From the NCBI GenBank assembly GCA_900540945.1, contig UQHQ01000040.1, forward strand, positions 1 through 15,227: DNA of 15,227 nucleotides, written 5' to 3'. Source of the stretch: an uncultured Collinsella sp. (GTDB lineage: Bacteria; Actinomycetota; Coriobacteriia; Coriobacteriales; Coriobacteriaceae). The notes under the pieces are model-generated. The model was not told the origin of the DNA and did no database searches. It worked only from the letters and a program-made list of their open reading frames with translations. Within the stretch, counting starts at the first letter, position 1, and the number at the start of each line of letters is the position of its first letter. Shown one piece after another: positions 12,675 through 15,227 of this stretch. The translations under genes were made by a program, and so were the position numbers.

Positions 12675-14131
12675 CTAGCGCACCCCCTTCAGCGGTCCTT
12701 CGACCAGCCAAGAACCGGCATCCTCCAACAGCACCTCGCTGGGGTCGCAGCCCAGCTCGCGCGCTAGGATCGCCACCACGCGGCTCTGGCAAAAACCACT
12801 CTGGCACCGACCCATGCCGGCGCGGCAGCGGCGCTTGACGCCCTCGACCGAAACCGCGCCCGGGCGGCGTCGGATCGCGGCCACGATCTCGGCCTCGGGC
12901 ACCGTCTCGCAGCGGCAGACGATCTGCCCCCACGCGGGATCGGACTCAATCAGCTTCTCCTTGCGCGCGAGCGGCGCGCGGTCAAAGTCGTCCGGCGCAC
13001 GGCGAATCGGGTCCCAATCGTCCCGCTCGTGCAGGGCCACGCCAGCATCGCGCAGTACCTGCTCCATGCGCTCGGCAATGGCCGGCGCGCTCGCCACGCC
13101 CGGCGACTGAATGCCCGCGGCCTGGAACAGTCCCGACACCACGGTCGACTGCCCAATAAAAAAGTCGTTCGTACCCTGAATGACCGGACGCCCGCCGGCA
13201 AACGCCCGCACCACGCGACGCGTGTCCAGATCGGGTACTAACTTGCGTGCGCCGTCCAGCAACGCGTTGACATCGCTAGCGTAGGTCTGTGTATCGCCTG
13301 GCTCGCGCACGGCGGCGGTCGCGGTAATTACGGTGTTGCCGTGTACAGTACCCGTGACGATAACGCCCTTGGAAACCGGCGTGGGAACGGGGTAGAGCGG
13401 CATGAGCGCACGCTGCTCCTTGTCCAGCACCACAATATTGCCCTGGCGCCAGACCATCTGGAACTCCTCGGCGCCGGCCATGTGCGAGATGTCCGCGGCT
13501 CCGTTGCCTGCGGCGTTGATCAGGTAACGGCAGCGCACATCGCCGGCGGGCGTCACCAGCGTAAAGCGCGCGGCTCCGTCATCTGAGCCGGCAACTTCAA
13601 TGCCTTCCACCGGCGCGGAGCGCATAAACGTCACGCCGTTGGCAACTGCGTTCTCTAGTGCAGCGATGGCCACTTCAAACGGGTCGACGTAACCGGTCGA
13701 AGGGCACCACAACGCGCACGAGACCTGGGCACTCGCGCGCGGCTCCAGCTCGTGGATGCGCTCGGGGCCGATAATCGACAGTTCGGGCACGCCGTTGGCA
13801 AGGCCATTCTGGCGCAGCTTCTCCAGGTGCGCCCGGTCTTCGTCGTTGAAGCCCAGCACCATCGACCCGGTGCGGCGGAACAAAAGCCTAGTTCCTGGGC
13901 CCACGTGCCATATAGCTCGCAACCACGGGCGTTGACCTGCGCCTTTACCGTGCCCGGCGCCGGATCGTAGCCGGCGTGTACTAGACCGCCGTTGGCCTTC
14001 GACGCGCCCAGGGCGATGTCGTTGCCCGTCTCGACCACGCAAATGGACAGGTCATAGCGCGCGAGCTGCCTCGCTATGGCGCACCCGGTAATGCCCGCGC
14101 CCACAATTGCGATATCAAACGTTTCCGTCAC
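12675..14131 (-). pseudogene. GlpA-like FAD-dependent glycerol-3-phosphate dehydrogenase with BFD [2Fe-2S] domain (frameshifted)
   Basis: The first gene of the operon. The N-terminal part (GTG at 14131, after GGGAGG) has FDIAIVGAGITG, the FAD motif at residues 11-16, and ETGNDIALGASKANGGLVHAGYD, typical of the DAO/GlpA fold. The frame breaks near 13882-13885 after WAQELGF and resumes one frame over at LFRRTGSMVLGFN. One extra T in the T4 run (A4 on the plus strand) would give ELGFLFRRTGS and a 485-aa protein. The C-terminal part carries FAD-domain sequence (FIGQSTVVSGLFQAAGIQSPGVASAPAIA) and a BFD-like cluster domain with CRCETV and CRAGMGRCQSGFC. The intact enzyme should oxidise sn-glycerol-3-phosphate or a related 2-hydroxy acid. 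Either the strain lost this activity or a base is missing in the assembly; intact downstream genes favour the latter. Confidence 0.85.
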
Positions 14132-14300
14132 AGTGCCTCCCAGACGAGTTGACAGGCCGTCAATAGGACTATCCTACGGTCTGCACATCTCTGGTGCGGC
14201 AGCAATGCGGCGAACAGCCCCGCAACACCCGCCAACGGCAGGCGTGGGGAGACGCAGGACCATCGGTGACCTCGTCTGCCACCCCTGACGTCAGAGGTTT

Positions 14301-14518
14301 GTCTCGTTCTGTAACAGTAAGCAGAAGAACTGGGTTCCAGATGTTACAGATCGAGACGTTTGCCAGGCGGGTCCTCCGTTTGTCTCGATCTGTAACAGTA
14401 AGAGGGGTTTTGGGGCCCAAGATGTTACAGATTGAGATTGAAGTCGGGGAGGGACCCCTGTGTCTCGATCTGTAACATCTAGACCCGGATTTCGCCTCTA
14501 CCTGTTACAGATTGAGAT
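14301..14518. repeat. Family D array: three tandem 57-nt hairpins from six alternating 16-nt repeats
   Basis: The unit GTCTCGATCTGTAACA occurs forward at 14301-14316 (one change), 14382-14397 and 14462-14477, and inverted at 14342-14357, 14423-14438 and 14503-14518 (the last two with one A/T-type change and a changed end base). Each forward/inverted pair encloses exactly 25 nt, giving three 57-nt hairpins. Gaps between hairpins are 24 and 23 nt, for a period of 80-81 nt. The 25-nt centres are unrelated in sequence but have internal pairing (CTGG/CCAG, TTGGG/CCCAA, TAGA/TCTA). Alternating orientation and the short repeat rule out an ordinary CRISPR array. It sits between the divergent redox operon and the zinc-ribbon gene and could be REP/BIME-like or an operator cluster. 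Confidence 0.85.
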
Positions 14519-14574
14519 GTTTGTGTCTGTGGCGGCCGCCGGGCCCCACCAGGGTCCCGCTTGAACGACCCCCG

Positions 14575-14583
14575 TGTTACACT
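14575..14583 (+). promoter_or_regulatory. Possible extended -10 promoter of the zinc-ribbon gene
   Basis: TGTTACACT fits TGn followed by a TACACT -10 box, 37 nt upstream of the start codon. No good -35 is visible at 17 nt, as expected for an extended -10. The heptamer TGTTACA here equals part of the family D repeat. Confidence 0.35.
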
Positions 14584-14619
14584 AATCCAGACTGTAAATA
14601 TTCCGAAAGGTACACCTCA

Positions 14620-15051
14620 ATGTCCAAGTACATCTCTGAGCTCATGTCGCCGCAGCTTATGGGCGTCATCTATGCCTTTGTTGGCTTTATCATCGCCCTG
14701 TACGTGCTGTCGGTCGTCTATGTGTTCATCGACGCTCGTCGCCGCGGCGCCAGCGCCTACGTGGCATGGGGCATTATCGCCCTGATCCCGTTTGTGGGCC
14801 TCATCGCCTACCTGGTCCTGCGCCCGCACTCCTACGCGGCCGACCGCGAGGAGCAGGAGCTGGACATGGCCCTGCGCGAGCGCCAGCTTGCCCAGTACGG
14901 CACCTGCCCGCAGTGCGGCGCCCCCATCGAGAAGGACTTTGTGGTCTGCCCCGTGTGCGACACCCAGGTTCGCAACGTGTGCCCCAGCTGCCATCGCCCG
15001 CTCGACGCGCACTGGAAGGTCTGCCCCTACTGCCGAACTCGCATCCAGTAA
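14620..15051 (+). CDS. Small membrane protein with two TM segments and a double zinc ribbon
   Basis: 143 aa. Residues about 11-30 (MGVIYAFVGFIIALYVLSVVYVF) and 46-66 (AWGIIALIPFVGLIAYLVL) are hydrophobic, separated by DARRRGAS. A charged helix rich in Glu/Arg follows (DREEQELDMALRERQLAQYG). The C-terminus has two zinc-ribbon knuckle pairs: CPQCGAPIEKDFVVCPVC and CPSCHRPLDAHWKVCPYC. This is a DZR-like arrangement, probably cytosolic next to the inner face of the membrane. The ATG at 14620 is preceded by GAAAGG at 9 nt; the longer frame from 14512 runs through the repeat array and is unlikely. It is transcribed divergently from the redox operon. Function is unknown; membrane zinc ribbons often act in scaffolding or quality control, but nothing here proves it. 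Confidence 0.85.
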   Translation: MSKYISELMSPQLMGVIYAFVGFIIALYVLSVVYVFIDARRRGASAYVAWGIIALIPFVGLIAYLVLRPHSYAADREEQELDMALRERQLAQYGTCPQCGAPIEKDFVVCPVCDTQVRNVCPSCHRPLDAHWKVCPYCRTRIQ

Positions 15052-15159
15052 CGCATCCATCGCCGGGCCGGTCGCAAGCCACGGGCACCGCGCGCCACAC
15101 GCAAGCCGCACGCGCGCCCCACACCCCGCCCCCACACGATGAAGCATGCGTAGAAAATC

Positions 15160-15188
15160 GCCCGCCGTGCCATTAAGGTGCGGCGGGC
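15160..15188 (-). terminator. GC-rich hairpin, probable terminator for a leftward gene beyond the right edge
   Basis: GCCCGCCGTGCC (15160-15171) pairs over 12 bp, two of them wobble, with 15177-15188 around an ATTAA loop. Read leftward it is followed by GATTTTC, a short U-tract. Rightward there is no T-run, so any effect on the zinc-ribbon gene (stop at 15051) would be weak. No gene is visible in 15052-15227. Confidence 0.65.
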
Positions 15189-15227
15189 GCCTGTGTAACA
15201 AAGCAAACTGCCCATAATTGACGCCCT

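Noticed and set aside
14149..14175. Promoter TTGACA ... TATCCT on the plus strand between the operon and array
   Set aside because: The spacer is only 15 nt and no plus-strand gene begins until 14620.
14301..14518. CRISPR array
   Set aside because: Repeats are only 16 nt, alternate in orientation, are fewer than typical, and no cas gene is in the window.

Overview
The window looks like a stretch of a Gram-positive, moderately GC-rich actinobacterial genome of the class Coriobacteriia. Collinsella or a close relative is the best guess. The reasons are codon bias, a giant sortase-anchored Ig-repeat surface protein with an LAQTG sorting signal, and a GlpA-like / FAD oxidoreductase / DUF1667 operon. 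The genus is an inference from style, not from a database match.

Layout. 1-307: no convincing gene, but a long inverted repeat (45-153) and a smaller hairpin. 308-1651 (+): folC, a Mur-ligase-type folylpolyglutamate/dihydrofolate synthase. 1652-1892: intergenic, with the first 67-nt stem-loop of repeat family A. 1893-8869 (+): one very large cell-wall protein (signal peptide, about 24 Big_4-like Ig modules, one Big_2-like module, LAQTG anchor), interrupted here by an in-frame TGA (3597-3599) and by a frame change at a run of eight G (4009-4016). A strong terminator follows at 8900-8945. 9271-10359 (-): an M24 Xaa-Pro-type metallopeptidase. 10843-14131 (-): a tightly packed three-gene redox operon, transcribed GlpA-like flavoprotein (frameshifted at an A4/T4 run) -> NAD/FAD oxidoreductase -> DUF1667 protein. 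14301-14518: an array of six alternating 16-nt inverted repeats. 14620-15051 (+): a small two-TM, double-zinc-ribbon membrane protein. 15160-15188: a hairpin that looks like a terminator for a leftward gene entering from the right edge.

The most unusual content is in the gaps. Family A (three copies) has conserved 22-nt arms around a variable 23-nt centre. Family B (two copies) is the reverse: a conserved 102-nt core enclosed by 29-30-nt arms whose sequence differs between copies but stays self-complementary, including eight compensatory pair changes in the 13-bp inner stem. Both B copies are followed 40-42 nt later by an A copy, and these B-A pairs flank the peptidase gene. Family D (14301-14518) is three 57-nt hairpins at 80-81-nt spacing. 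These look like structured RNAs or REP/BIME-like elements that I cannot assign to a named family.

Functionally, the redox operon is consistent with anaerobic sn-glycerol-3-phosphate oxidation, and the peptidase and folC are housekeeping. The surface protein is a candidate adhesin whose expression may be switched by the G tract. Three broken reading positions in 15 kb could also reflect indel errors in a draft assembly, and the two explanations cannot be separated from the sequence alone.
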